From Escallonia rubra (taxonomy: Eukaryota > Streptophyta > Magnoliopsida > Escalloniales > Escalloniaceae): a DNA stretch of 64,000 nucleotides. Under the pieces are notes generated by a model. The model was given only the letters and a program-made list of their open reading frames with translations, was not told the origin of the DNA and did no database searches. Where the stretch lies: contig JAVXUO010001788.1 of assembly GCA_033065855.1 (NCBI GenBank), forward strand, positions 1 to 64,000, written 5' to 3'. Shown here in pieces: positions 9,501 to 25,573 of the stretch. Each line of letters begins with the position of its first letter. Positions within the stretch are counted from its first letter, which is position 1. The translations under genes and the position numbers were made by a program.

Positions 9501-12500
9501 ATCTCCACCTTGGCTTGTATTAACAAACCACTCCATGAGGAAAGTGTAATATGCCTTCAGTACCTTCTTCAGGTACTCCACATTGCATCCCCTTTAAAGG
9601 TAGGGATACACTCCACCTTGAACTCAACAAGAAAGAAGATGAATCAAGCTCAAGCAATGCTTGAACTTCTCTGTCATGACTGTCTTCGTGAGCATATCAG
9701 TAGCGTTGTCATTAGTGTGAACCTTGTGCACGACAATTTGTTTAGAATTAATCCATTCTCGGACCCTATGATAACGTACATCAATATGCTTGGTCCTTGC
9801 ATGGAAAACCTGATTCTTTGCCAAATCCAATGCACTCTGACTGTCACACTGTAACAAAACACCACGCTGCTTGAAGCCAAGCTCCTCTACCAGTCCCTTT
9901 AACCATAATGCCTCCTTAGCTGCCTCTGTCAATGCCATGTACTCTGCCTCCGTAGTTGACAATGTTGTCGTAGACTGTAACACTGATTTCCAACATATCG
10001 GCCCTCCATAGAATATAAAAATATATCCAGTCGTGGACTTCTTGAAATCCAATTCCCCAACATAATCAGAATCCACAAAGCCAGAAACCTCACCTTTTGC
10101 CCCATCACGATCAAACATGACGCCAAAGTTGGTCGAACCTACTAGATAACGGAAGATCCACTTTACTGCATCCCAATGCTTCTTTCCTGGATTTCCCATA
10201 TACCTGCTGACCATACTAACTGCATGTGAGATATCAGGTCTAGTACACACCATGGCATACATAAGACAACCAACCGCATTTGCATACGGTACTCGAGACA
10301 TATACTCAACATCTTTTTCTGTACTAGGACAAAGTTGTGAGGATAACTGAAAATGAGCTCCAAATGGTGTACTAACTGGTTTAGCATTAAGCATACTAAA
10401 CCTCTCCAGTACCTTTTTAACATAACTTTTCTGAGTTACCCACAACTTTCCTGCCTTTCGATCTCTATGAATCTCCATACTAAGGATCTTTTTGGCAGAA
10501 CCAAGATCCTTCATATCAAACTTCCTGCTCAACAATTTCTTCAAGTGCAGAATATGAGACTTACTCTTCGCAGCAATCAACATGTCATCCACATATAATG
10601 TGAGCAACAACAGTGAACCATCATCAAGGACTCGATAATACACACAACAATCATACTCACATCGAGAGTAACCATGAGTTACCATGAATGTGTCGAATCG
10701 CTTGTACCACTGCTGAGGAGACTGCTTCAAACCATATAAGGACTTTTTTAGCTTGCACACATAGTCTTTCTTCCCAGGTTCAATAAATCCCTCGAGTTGC
10801 TGCATGTAGATCATATCCTCCAAATCACCATGAAGAAAAGCTGTCTTTACATCAAGTTACTCCAACTCCATATTATGTGCTGCTACAATGGACAATATTA
10901 ATCTGATAGAAGTATGCTTCACTACTGGCGAAAAGATCTCATTATAATCAATTCCCTCATTTTGAGAATATCCTTTTGCCACCAGTCTTGCCTTGTACTT
11001 CTGATCTTCCTTTTTCCTGTAAACCCACTTACATCCAATAGCCTTCACATCCTTTAGAAGTTTAACCAATTCCCAAGTTTGATTCTTCCGTAGAGATTCC
11101 ATCTCCTCATCCATTGCTGTCAACCATAAGTTACCATCCTCTGCCTTGACAGCCTCGTTGTAACTGGTAGGATCTCCACTTCCCACGATTAGTGCAAATG
11201 AGACCAACTCCTCAAAACCATACCTTTGAGTTGGTTTCTTAGTACGTGGCTCTCTATCTCTGACTAGATTCCAAGAATTACTAGGATGCTCATCTGGATC
11301 TTCTAAAGACGGCTCATCTGTAGATCCATCTGTAGACTCATCAGCTGATTTTGTCCTCTCTTCATGCAACTCTATCTCCACTGTGTGACCCTGCCTCTCG
11401 CTAGAAGTTGCATTTGTATTCAACATATGTGCTTCATTGAATACCACATCTCTACTAATCACCTTCTTCTTGGCCACTGGATCCCATAACCTGTATCATT
11501 TTAGTCCTTCCTCATACCCAAGGAATTTACATTCTTTTGACTTAGGATCAAGTTTGGATCGTTCTTCATTTTGAAGATGAACATACACAGGACAACCAAA
11601 AATTCTCATTGCAGAAAAATTAACTTGTTTACCAGACCATATATCTTTGGGAACTCGGTGATTAATGGCAGATGATGGAGAACGGTTGATCAAGTAACAA
11701 GCTGTGTTAACAGCTTCAGCCTAGAAACTCTTAGGCAAATCTGCATTCAACCTCATGCATTTAGCTCGCTCCAGCAAGGTTCTGTTCATCATTTCGGCAA
11801 CCCCATTCTGCTCTGGAGTCCTCTCCACTGAAAAGTGTCTGATGATACCCTTATCCTTGCAGAACTGCAGAAACTCCTCATCCTTGTATTCCATGCCATT
11901 ATCTGATCTGAAGTACTTAAACTTCTTACCCGTCTGATTTTCAAGTCTAGCCTTCCACTGCTTAAACACGTTGAAAACTTCAGACTTGTGCTTCATAAAG
12001 TACACCCATACCTTTCTTGAGAAATCATCTATAAACGTAACAAAGTAACGAGCTCCCCCATTTGAGATATGCTTGATTGGTCCCCAAACATCCGAATGTA
12101 TATAGTCCAGAACCCCTTTACTAGTATGAGAAGCTGCATTAAAACTAACTCATTTTTGCTTCCCAAAAACACAAAATTTGCATAAGTCCAGCTGGCATGA
12201 TTTCACTCCCTGCAGCAACTTGCGTTTGTGAAGTTCCAACATACATCCCTCGCTCAAGTGTCCCAGCCGTTTATGCCATAACTCAGAGTTATCATTGCTA
12301 GAACCTGCATGAGTTGATACTGAAGCTCCACCTATAATTGTGTTCCCTATCAGTTTATACAAATTTCCAATTTTCTGACCTTTCATTATTACCATCGCAC
12401 CTTTGCTGACTTTCATGACTCCACCTTTTATAAATATACTACAATCTATAGAATCAAGTGTGCCCAAGGAAATCAAATTCTTCTTCAAGTCAAGTATGTA

Positions 12501-13644
12501 CCTTACATCACCCAGGGTTCCCACAATCCTATCAAAATTTTTAATTTTAATGGTACCTATGTACCCATTAACACAGTACCACCGTCACATGGAGTAAGAC
12601 AATCAAACCATTCCTTATGTGGGCACATATGAAATGAACATGCAGAGTCAAGAAACCATTCCGTAGAAAAACTGTTGTCTCTAACTAATAAGAGATTACC
12701 TTCTTGCTGCTCAACCGAGGAAACCAAGTAGAGATCACCATCGCTGCTTTTGTCATCTTCTTCAGCAACATTAGCATTGTTCACATGTTTCTTTCCGTTC
12801 TTCTTCTCCTTCCTTTCTGGACACTTTCTTGCAATGTGACCAATCTCTTTACAATACCAGCATTCAGTACTGGACTTGTCCTGCTTTCCACGAGACTTAG
12901 ACCTGTCTTTTCCATGTCCTGGATTTCTGCTTCTAGATCGACCTCTGCCTCTTCTATGACCATTATTATTTTCAGACCTTACCACCAGACCTTCGCCTTG
13001 ACTGCTTGAACTCGTCCCATTAACTCTGCTCAAGTCCATAAGAGCCGACATAACATCATCAACAAGCAATGTCTCCTTCCCAATAAGCAACGTAGTCTTC
13101 AAGGTCTCATATGATTTTGGAAGCGAACATAACAACAAAATCGCCTGATCTTCCTCATCGAGTTTAACATCTATACTAGACAATTGGGACACCAACCGGT
13201 TAAATTTTGATATATGATCACCTAGATCTGAACCTTCATCCATCCGTAACTGGTACAGATCTTTCTTCAGATATAACCGATTCGACAAAGATTTTGACAT
13301 ATATATCTTCTCCAATTTCTGCCACAGAGCTGTTGGAGAAGTCTCTGTCAAAACCTGGTACTTAACCTTCGGGGCTAGATTCAACCGTATCGTAGATACA
13401 GCCTTAGCCTGTAATTTCTCTCAATCGTCCTGATCTATTGACTTAGGTTTATTCCCCAGGAAAGGCTTGAGTAATCCTTGCTGCACAAGGATATCATTCA
13501 CCGTGCTCTGCCATATGCCAAAATTCGTCTTCCCATCGAATTGTTCACAGGCATACTTCATGGTCGTGTTGTTCGACATATTTATCCTCTCAAATCAATT
13601 TTAATTTTGCCCAAAAAAAAAACCTAGAAGCTTTTGATACCACT

Positions 13645-14002
13645 TGTTACGAAATCGCTCTAGATAAATATGTATAGAACACGATAACCAAATACGAAAA
13701 CACAAGAAATATGAGAGAACTCAAATCCACTTTGCACAAGTCAGATTTACAACTCTCTCACGTGTAACTCTCAACTGTTTTCCTACTCAAAGAAGGATTC
13801 TTCTTTCTTTCTTTCCTACTCAAAGAAAGACTCTCTTCTCTTGCCCTTAAACATAATACAAGACACCTTACTTATACTTGGAGAAATCAGTGATCTTCTC
13901 TCTCCAAGGAATGTGGGACAAGATGTCTTATATACTAAGGACCAAGTTGCAACCTTCTTTGAGTAACCGATGTGGGACATAAATACAAGACATATATCAA
14001 CA
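13645..14002 (-). repeat. 5' LTR of the copia fossil
   Basis: A 358-bp terminal repeat, same length and TG...CA ends as the copy at 9143-9500. The primer binding site lies just inside it at about 13634-13643. Confidence 0.95.
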
Positions 14003-14599
14003 TTTCCCTTGTGTATCATTTCCTTCTTCTCTATCTTTCGCTTTCTGCTTCTTCTTCTTCTTCTTCAATCACCATGAAGGAATTAGATTTGCAAATGCAT
14101 TAGTTGTTAGATTTGCATATTGTTGACATGCGGTACAATTCGAATGTCATTGTGGCTACTACAGCTAATTATTGAACAAAGGTTTTCGGCATCAATAGAA
14201 GAGAGCTGTAATTTGTTGCTAAAGACCATTAATCATCACTAGAAAGGTAGATCTGTCACGTATTTCGTAGGATCTGACTTGTTATGATGATTTTTACTTG
14301 GGGGGGGGGGGGGGGGAATCCACCGGCAACATGTATATACATAATGCTTTGCAGTGGGTTTTAGCTTTTTCCCGTTAGAATCTCCACTGAAATAGATGGG
14401 TTTCTAGTGTTAGTTCCTAGATTAAAAAGAAATGGTATTGGAGTTATGAAAAGCCCAGTATTGGAATGGTACCGTCACTGTTTATGTATGAATTGATAAA
14501 TGTTCCATGCTGGGATAGATTATGGCTAAAATTTTGTTTTTTCTTCTGATTTTTTGTGTTCTTGATGATTTAAATGGTGAGTTTTCTTCAGACCTCACT

Positions 14600-16621
14600 A
14601 TGGAGAAGAAGAGAACGAAAATGGGTAAGAAAACTAGAAAAGAGGGAGAGATAAGTGATAAGAGCAGAAACTTTAGGTGGTCAATTCTTATGGATCGCTT
14701 GTTCCTTGAAATTCTTGCTGATGAGGCCACTACAGGAAATAAACCTTCAAGTTCATTCAAGCCCACATCATTTAATCGAGTTGCACAAGCAATCAATCAG
14801 AAGTTTGGATGTGAATGTTCACCACTCCATGTAGAAAATCATCTTAGGACTGTGAAGAAGACATAGAGCACAATATCACTCATTCGGGGCAGAAGCGGAT
14901 ATGGTTGGAATGCAAATTTGAACATAATTATTTGTGACAAGCAACATTATGATGAAGATGTGACGTTATGTGTATTTGCAAATGCGTATTTGGGAAACAT
15001 TTCTGTTTTGGCCCCATGGCATTTCTGTTCTTATATGGATTCTTTGGTTATTATATGCATCAATCTCTTGTTTTCATTTAACTGTCTCAAGGATCTTGTA
15101 TAGGCTGATTGTTAGATTTGCAAATGCATTAGTAAATTGACTATAATTTTTACAAGGTCTATATGTCTATATGCATTAGTTTTTGGTAGATTAGAGAAAT
15201 TGGTTCAATTCACGGACTTTGTACCATGTGATCTGTCTGTTAGTACCATTCTAAATTGTTGGTAGATTAGAGTAATTGGTTCAATTCCTGGATATACCCC
15301 CTTTTTAGACCATTATTATCCTTTTCCTTTATTACCTCTTTTGGGCAAACCTTATCAATCCAGAAGATTGCCAAAAGATTCATAAATAAATGTACTGAAG
15401 TTTCTTCCAGCATCCAGAGGAAGGAAAAATCCCATTTCCATTATGCCATGTTCCTAATCATACCACAAGCAGAATTTGAATTCATATGATGATCTTCTTG
15501 CAGTAAGAAAACAAAGTCCTAATACCATGTTTCAACTAAACTGACCCTCAAAACAGTTGACCAAGGATCAAGTAAGCATATTTTCTGCCCTTTTTTATGT
15601 TAACAAGCTTTCTTAATTTGTCCTTTCAATCACAGAAAATCATTTGCTCCTTTTAAAAATCTTGAAGAAATAGAAAAGGCAGCAACATTGGTTAGGTATC
15701 CTTTGAAGGCATCTCTTTAAACAATGTGCACCAACACCATTGCTAGACAGATTATAGGTTGCATAAGAGAGGTAGCAGAAATTAGATTACCCCATAATCC
15801 CCTTGTGATTTTGGTTGTTTGTGCATATACTAATACTATAATACATATTGTTTTTCATCTGAATGCTATTTCTATTCAAAATCTTATTATAATGCTGTTG
15901 CTATCCCTTTTGAGTAAGCCTGAATGTAAATGATTGTCTATCTCTCTTATGATCTTCTGATTGGAAATTATGTATTCATTCATGTTGTGTTTGTTCTGTT
16001 CTGCTCTTCCTGAGATCTTTGGCCATGGACAAAGATTTGTTTTAGTTGTTTTAGTTAATTTCCTACTTTGGGTATTAAAAATCATTTTTGTCTGGGCAAA
16101 GCAAAGCATAATCCTCCAAAGTAAAAGGTGTCTTCTAAGCTCATTATGTCTGCAACCATATTCAGATATCCTTCTTAGCTGTTAAATTTGTGCTTAACCA
16201 ATAACCATGTCATATCTTGTTAGATATACTATCTTTTAACCGATTATACTTGATTCTTGAATAGAGATGTCCTATCAATGAGAAATATTTGAACAAAAAG
16301 ATTGACATGTACGAAGAGATGGCTCTAGCTGTTAGCAAAGACATTGCAACATGTGGTTTTTCAAAGTCATATGGTGATCTATAGCTAGAAGAAACACAGA
16401 TTGATTCGACATCGTCAGATGATGACAATGAAGTGGCGGCAAAAGGGAAAGACGATTCATCTACAACAACATCGTCACGTGGAAGGCAACATGGAAAGAG
16501 AAAGCATGGAGATGAGGATACGCGGTATGATAAGTTAGCGAAAGAGATTGGGCAGGTTGCATTAGCAATCAAGCAACTCACTAAAAATGAGCTTGTGACT
16601 AGTGATTTATATGATGAGTGA
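14600..16621 (+). pseudogene. Myb/SANT-like DNA-binding protein gene (Harbinger ORF1 type), decayed
   Basis: From ATG 14600 the frame encodes a basic leader (MEKKRTKMGKKTRKEG) and a Myb/SANT-like domain of the Myb_DNA-bind_3 family: FRWSILMDRLFLEIL, FNRVAQAINQKFG and VENHLRTVKKT. A single TAG then stands where these proteins carry a Trp, and the same frame continues with SGYGWNANLNIII and CDKQHYDEDV, typical family sequence. After an intron, a second block from about 16262 reads EKYLNKKIDMYEEMALAVSK, then one more in-frame TAG, then a hydrophilic Ser/Asp-rich linker and a C-terminal helix (KLAKEIGQVALAIKQL) ending at TGA 16621. Two in-frame stops make it a pseudogene. Such proteins are common both as host genes and as the second gene of PIF/Harbinger elements. 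The surrounding inverted repeats favour the latter. Confidence 0.7.
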
Positions 16622-17339
16622 TAAAGACAGAAGGTTTTGATGAGACTTTTTTGGCAACAGTTTCGACTATTTGGTAGAAAATGAAAAACAAGCAAAAATG
16701 TTTATGGTGAAAAGTGACAACCTTCGAAAGATATGGATAACAAATTTCATGACAAAGCATTTAACGGGAAAGTAATTTTGGGATTTATTTAATGTAAATG
16801 AACTGATCTTCTTCGTTATATTAGAACATTTTTTGTTGTACTTGTTTTTTCTCTTAGAACATGTATGTTACTTGGATAAGGTCGTTGCTATGTTTACTAA
16901 CCTTTATGATGATTATATCATATTTATACTATTTTCTTTTTACTTTTAATTTTTGGCATATGATCATGAGTAATTTTATCATTTTTCCGTGTGTCGTCCA
17001 AATAGCGGAAAAGAAATTCATGAAAATGTTTTTAGGAGCCTTCTCGTTTTCCCGAGAGCATTTTTCAGAAAGTGTTTTCCGTAAAGCATTTTCCGTGAAA
17101 CAAACGGGACCTAAATTTTATCGACAAAGGTGTGTACAGTAAAAAGAAATACATTGCTTAACGACAATGAATTATCGATCAATGGATTCTTAATACTTTT
17201 CATTGCATGGATTCGCGTTACGCCTATATTTCCCAAATAATATTAAAAAAAATGAGTGTAATGGACCCTCACAGATATGTGCAGTAGCCTATCTACGTAA
17301 CCGTTGCATATCCATTCACTATGCCCAATAATAATAATG

Positions 17340-17560
17340 AAACATAATAACTTTTGGCTTCTATTTAGGTTGTAAGAATCTTCTTATAACCCTGTATATA
17401 GTGACAATACATAGTCGCTAAATGTTTCTAGTGACTTTTCTGCTAACACTTTTAGAAATAATTCTTAACAATATTTTTTTTAACGTCACTAAATAAAAGT
17501 AATTATAAATATTTAACGATTATTATTTATCACTATATGGGAGATATGAAAAAGATTCCT
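17340..17560. repeat. MITE-like repeat, copy 1 of 4
   Basis: Contains AGTGACAATACATAGTCGC, TTTCTAGTGACTTTT and GCTAACACTTTTAG, and later TTTAACG and CACTATATGGGAG, giving a partly self-complementary unit. Related copies are at about 28500-28710, 29130-29290 and 37350-37560. All share a GTGACAATTAAT-like arm and TTTTTAGTGA. The end resembling AGCCAAAAATTTT next to AAGAATCTTC is shared between copies 1, 2 and 4. Superfamily not determined. Confidence 0.6.
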
Positions 17561-17645
17561 ACTGCTCGAATAACACCAAAACAAATTTCATGCAGAAAAC
17601 CCCAAGAAATTTTAACCTTAAATCAACCCCAAATACCAAACATGT

Positions 17646-17772
17646 GGCCCAGTTTCTTTTAGGGCCTATGTTACCTATTCATAAGTTGGGTTACATCCAG
17701 AAAACAAAGAAGCCCAACGCAGCCCATCCACTTGTGAGCCCACAGCGGCTCAAACACGACCATAAACCCTAA
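17646..17772 (+). promoter_or_regulatory. Ribosomal-protein promoter: site II motifs and telo box
   Basis: Four site II-type motifs (TGGGCC/TGGGCT read on the minus strand) lie at 17646-17651, 17711-17716, 17721-17726 and 17737-17742. A telo box (AAACCCTAA) follows at 17764-17772, 45 bp before the eS19 start codon. The site II plus telo box pairing is well established in plant promoters of ribosomal protein and other growth-linked genes, where TCP and telo-box-binding factors act. It supports coordinated expression of this gene in dividing cells. Confidence 0.8.
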
Positions 17773-17816
17773 TAGCCTTCCATCTCACTCAGTCACACAC
17801 TCGCGCGCACACAAAA

Positions 17817-20677
<2,861 letters not shown>

Positions 20678-22559
20678 AATTTGTTGATCAGGCTGTCTTA
20701 TGGATCTATTTGATACTTCGTGTTTTTTATTTCAGTTGTTTGGACCAAAGTAGATTTAGGGTACTGTTGAATTAGTTTCTGATACTGATATAAATGTCGC
20801 CTTTTTTATTAGTGTATTCGTTGTTGACGTTGTTTAGTTTCTGAACCATTTCCATAAATTGGCAATTTTGTCTGGCTGCTTCCTTCAACATATGATGCGT
20901 AAGATAATTTAAAGAGTTACGCAGATTAGTGACTTCTGGCGAGGCTCTGGTGAGCTCGCCAGCAAAAAGGTTGACATTGTTCAATGTAGTGATCAGTTGG
21001 CGTCTTTTATTTTTATTTTTTTTGGGTAATCAGTTAGTGCTATGAAGCAGCAGCTATTTTTTTCTAAGATTGGGTCCTGTGATTCTGAATTCTTGAATCA
21101 GAGGCAGGTCCTATATCAAAGCCTATGTTTCAAGGCTCCTTGTGTGAACTGGACAGTGGTTCACGCTAAGGCTCATTGCTTTACGGGCTCGACTGTGACT
21201 TTGCGACGGTGTTGGTTTGTTCTGATGATTATCCGGACCCATTTGGACTCACTATAAAGATTTGTTCGCTACCTCTTGGTTGCTAGGGATTTTTGTGCCG
21301 AAAATAATTTTCTCTGCTTTCCTTGGATGTGAGGCTCTTCGGAGGTTCAATGACAGAGAATTCAAGGTTTGCTCAAGGAAATTACTCCAGCTGAGAGCAA
21401 TGGTAAAAGAAAGTGTTGTAGATATGGATGAATTCTGGTGATGGCAATGAGGAAACGAAGTCTTTAGAATGGCTGACGGGATAATCATCGGTCACAAAGA
21501 CGTGAAAACCGTGTCATACAGAGGATGGTCAAATCCTCAAGAGTATGGGAGCAATTCTTAGTTCTAGCTAGTTGAAGATTCGGCCCTCGGGGGTCTTGTT
21601 TTCTACGAACAAGGGATATTGTTTTTGTTGTCTACTAATATTGATCCATGCTAGTAAAATTTATTACGATGCATGTTCCATGTCGATGTGGGGGACGCAT
21701 CGTTAAGATCGTTCCTTGAGGAGATTTAGCCTTGATTAATCGCTAAAATTGACCGGAATTACCCCTATTCTTCAAGCCAATAGCAGAAAATTGAACTATG
21801 TCCGAAAAAAGTTGGAATCAAATGTGTGATGCCTGTATGCACACAAAATTCCACTTTTTTACTTGAAATCTTAGAAGCACAACTGCCCTCGTCTTCTTTC
21901 GCCAGTCACCTACTACTTGAAGGCCCTCACAAGTCACGACCACTTCAACCCATCCTTCATCTACCGCCACAGAGAAGTCTCTACATCTGTTTCATGGTCC
22001 CTCCGCCCCCTTACAGGCCACTCAAAATCCTTCTTTTCCGCGCACAAATTCAATTTGCCGAGCCATGCGACTCCTATCTACCGACACAGCGACATGTAAT
22101 GTCTATCTTCGCACCATGTTACGTTATTCTACTCTCTTATTCTTCGTTAAAAATTTTATATTTTACTGTTAATACATTTTCTAGCAACAAAATAAATGAG
22201 GGCGTGAAACAGTAGTGTGTGAAAATAGACACTAATGATATTCAATGATAAAAAATAAATTGTAACAAGGTGTTGATTCAAGGTGTAGACTAGTTACTCT
22301 ACAAAGGAACAAAGCAAAAACGTTCAATAAGATTTTGCCAAATGGTGTGCGCGGAAGCTCTCGGGTTCACATAGCTCCTTAATTTTGATTGGAAGTTATA
22401 TTGCAATCTCTAATATATTTTGTACTTTACTGTTCTGATTTAATTTTCCGTAGATAAACTACTCGTATAACCATAGACTTTATTTATGATAATTCTTCTG
22501 TTTAACTAAAAAAAAAAAAAAGGTGTTGATTCAAGATGTCGCCAAGTACTATAATTTAG
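20678..22559. other. eS19 3' UTR and intergenic region
   Basis: The first few hundred bases hold the likely eS19 3' UTR. The rest contains only short ORFs in all frames. I recognise no gene or repeat with confidence. A run of A at about 22508-22521 may be a retroposon tail. Confidence 0.4.
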
Positions 22560-22990
22560 GTCGTAAAAAAACTGTTTTACGTTTCCACGTACTAAAATTT
22601 ATGTCCTACGCTGTTGATTCAAGATTTCGCCAAACGGTGTTGTTGATGTCAAAGACCGACTCCTTACAAGATTGATACGTCCAACACTAATTAAAGCAAA
22701 ACAGTTTACACAAATCTAATTAAGGATAAAAAAAAATTACACTATTTTGCTTCAAAATCAAGAAGCAAAGTCGCTACAACATCCTTCTACGAAAACATTC
22801 TTCTTAGGAGAATGCATGAGATGATGCTGATGTACTGGTGCCCGTTTGTGCCCGCAGAGTATCTGCATGTTGATGCCGGTTAGGCGTAATTCGTTAAACT
22901 CTCTGACTCTTTATATAGAGCGTGGAGGATAGGGTGAATAACAATTTAAGTTTGATTAGGAGAGAGTTTCTGCATGCCATTAGGAGTATA
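22560..22990 (-). pseudogene. Relic copy of the ECA1-like gene at 25574-25939
   Basis: The sequence from about 22590 to 22900 aligns by eye with the 3' flank and last coding part of the gene at 25574-25939: ACTCCTTACAAGATTGATA, TACACAAATCTAATTAA, TGATGCTGATG and GGCGTA(A/G)TTCGT are shared. At about 22900 it jumps straight to the homologue of that gene's upstream region (TATAGAGCGTGGAG, CAAGTTTGATTAGGAGAG). The signal peptide and most of the cysteine domain are therefore deleted. It is a duplicated, internally deleted remnant, not a functional gene. Confidence 0.7.
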
Positions 22991-23229
22991 GAGAGTTTAT
23001 ACATATTCTTCTCTCTTTTTTTTGTTGACGTTTTTCGGCGTCCATCAATTTTCTTTTGTCAAACTTCCTAGGGATAATTATCGAGATTGGATGTTGTTGG
23101 GTTTGTGAGTTGTTTGAAAACAAGCAAACTCTATTGTCTCACATTTCTTGAAAAAGAGTTTTGAAAAGGGTTTATAAGTGGGAAGGTGCTTTTACGATGT
23201 ACTTAATAACAAGACTAGAGTGTACTAGT

Positions 23230-25260
23230 CCCCATGCTACGACCCAAAATTTTAGACCTTTCGCTTCTTAAATATTTTATTGAGTTTGAATTAATTTTTT
23301 TTTGCATGCGCTAGGTGATGTTTACAGGAGTAGAAGACTTAAATTTGCGGGGCCGTGTATTTTATGTACACCCACCATTGCATACGGACCGTCCCCTTTT
23401 TGACTTTTTGCGATACCAAGGATAGGTTTATTAGATGTAAACATTGAATTAAACTCAAATAGCAATTATATACCAAACATGTAAGTATTGGATTAAACTC
23501 AAACCATATAACAACCACAGTTTGGCAAGTTAATAGAGAGCAAAAACCATAGCTATCAGAATTGGATGTTCATTGAAGCGGTGAAAGAACTGGTTCAACC
23601 AATGATTCAAATAATATAAATAAACTAAAGTTCATAAAAAATTATTAAAGAGAAAGAAACTACTTGATTAAATACATGATAATATACAAATTTCAAGTTA
23701 ATGGTAAACACAGTGGTAAAAATTCATTGTCTCTTTAATCTTTTGAACTCCAAAGTTTTCAATGGAAAATTAAAATGAGGAAAACTAGGGTCAAATCAAA
23801 GACCCTTAAATTGCTATTAGCGTTGTTGTTTGTCAAGAAAGATGCATATGGTTGGTCAAGTGGCATCATGGTGGTCTATAATTACTCCAGACTGCATGTA
23901 CGTCCGAAGTTAAATCCCCAGTACTAGCAATTCTGTTAACTTCATGACACAAAAATATGATAAACCGGTTCGGTTTATGTCACGTCATCTCGTCAAAGTG
24001 CACATTTTGGTCCAAATCATGAACCTGTCCAACCGGCCGCTGCAGTCCGGTTCTTGTAACTATGGTAAAAACAATGAGTTTAAATCAATTGTTTAATTTC
24101 CAGTTTTCTTAATATTTCTGATTTGTGGGAAAACTGTTTAAAACTTGGACTTTTGTTTTCTGGACTAGACTTTCTGACTTTTACATGATCACGTTGTAAC
24201 ATCAATGGAAAACATGAGCCAAATCGTCCTCTCACAACTGAAGTCATTGGGATATGGTCTTCGATTAGTAACAAATGGTATCCATCGTTGGAAGTTTAGA
24301 GAGGTAATTGCCTCAAATTTTGGGGCTGCTTTTGATATGTTTGTAGTTTCGTACTTTTGGTTTGACTTTTTTATGGACCGTCGTGGTACTCTACATATGG
24401 ATCAAATCATATTACGAAGTTGCAGTTGCTTGAATATTTTTGTAAGTTTATTTCCAGTTTTTCATGTTGCTTAAAAATCTAGAATGTTCAAGTTATGCTT
24501 ATTTTGTTAGAGATCACTAATTTTTGGATTACGTATCAATTTATGTTGTAGCATATGTGAAATAGATGACCCAACTCAATGATTCAAGGATTGCTCATAG
24601 CCACGGAGTGGTGGGCTATGTCCAAATTTTTTTTTTATCCCGGATCAATACTGAAGATATCTCGGATCTGGTTTGCCATATAGTTTCTAGTATGCACTAT
24701 TTCAGTATTGACAGAGTTAAGCCAACTATGTATGATTTCTGCCATATAGTTTCTAGTTTCTAGTATGCACTAATTAAGTTTTGAGAGAGTTAAAATCTTG
24801 CAGTTAAAGGAGTTCAAATCACTAGTAGCTTTTACACGTCATGTTTGAGTACACCAAGGATTGGATTAATTATTGGATTAATGATACTGTAAAATGATCT
24901 CTTATCTCCTTATATTTTGCTTTTTGATGAACAATTGATTGATGTAGAAATCTGTAGCTACACGCGTGTGGCAGTAGCCTTCAATTAGCTACTGGCGCTA
25001 GATCTAGACAGATTGCTGACTAGGAGTCAAGCAAGGAGCAACATGGCCCTTATTTTGGCATGATTGTGTCATGTATGTCGTTCACCTTTTATCTTGGAAA
25101 CAGGGTTGGGGGATTGATCTTCACCAAGAACATGGGAGATGGTACGTTCACTGGAAATATGAGACTGTTCTGCACTTCTACAGACTGCTGAATTGTGAGG
25201 TTTTATACTTTGCTACATGGATGGTGGTCATTGTCTGATGCGTCTTGTTTTACTTGTTTT
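23230..25260 (+). repeat. Duplicate of eS19 intron 1 sequence, no exons
   Basis: Collinear matches with 18225-20050 include GAATTAAA(A/C)TCAAATAGCAAT, GGAAGTTTAGA(A/G)AGGT followed by CTCAAATT(C/T)TGGGGCTGC, CACTAATTTTTGGATTA, ATGTGAAATA(C/G)ATGACCCAA and GTAGCTACACG(T/C)GTGTGG. The match stops just before where exon 2 would begin, and no exon 1 homologue is seen at the left. Divergence is noticeable with several indels, so the duplication is not recent. It lies between the relic and the intact ECA1-like gene, showing that a multi-kilobase block was duplicated here. Confidence 0.75.
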
Positions 25261-25573
25261 TTAGCGACGAAATAAGAGTGTGAACATAAAAAATTTAGAA
25301 GTATGGTCGTCGCCTTTAGCTATGACAAGGTCGCGAAAAAACCATTTTAGGTTCCAAGTACTACTACGCTGCTGATTCAAGATTTTGTCAAACAGTGATT
25401 ATAATGTCAACCAACAACTCCTTACAAGATTGATAGGTCCAAAATTAATCAAAGTAAAACAGATTACACAAATCTAATTAAAGACGAAATCAAGCTACAT
25501 TATTTTGCTTTAAGATCAAGAGCAAAGCCGCTTCCAACATTCTTCTGCGGAAGCATTCTTCTCAATCAAGGGA

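Larger units (their letters stand above)
9143..14002 (-). mobile_element. Ty1-copia LTR retrotransposon fossil
   Basis: A nearly full-length copia-superfamily element read on the minus strand, inserted in the Harbinger-type element. Identical-length LTRs bound it. Beside the 5' LTR (right side) is a TGGTATCA-type primer binding site matching initiator tRNA-Met, and beside the 3' LTR a purine-rich tract. Domain order is gag with a CCHC knuckle (about 12.6-13.4 kb), protease and integrase (about 11.5-12.6 kb), reverse transcriptase (about 10.2-11.2 kb) and RNase H (about 9.6-10.0 kb). Integrase before reverse transcriptase defines copia. The coding region is broken, with about five interruptions. 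Flanking 5-bp sequences (CTTCC, TTTCC) are near-matching target duplications. LTR divergence by eye is about a dozen differences in 358 bp, or roughly one to three million years at usual plant rates. Confidence 0.95.
8827..17111. mobile_element. PIF/Harbinger-type DNA transposon, split by a copia element
   Basis: Terminal inverted repeats: the left end begins GGCCCTGTTTGTTTCATGG, and the right end read in reverse begins GGTCCCGTTTGTTTCACGG, with about three mismatches in 23 bases. Both ends abut TAA (8824-8826 and 17112-17114), the 3-bp target duplication typical of PIF/Harbinger and Tourist elements. Subtracting the nested copia insertion (about 4.86 kb), the element is about 3.4 kb. It contains a Myb/SANT-like gene of the kind found as ORF1 in this superfamily, but I see no DDE transposase. 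It therefore looks non-autonomous. A hAT origin was considered but 8-bp flanks do not match. Confidence 0.75.

Noticed and set aside
8827-17111. hAT element
   Set aside because: The terminal repeat start could pass for a plant hAT end, but no 8-bp duplication is present, whereas TAA matches on both sides.
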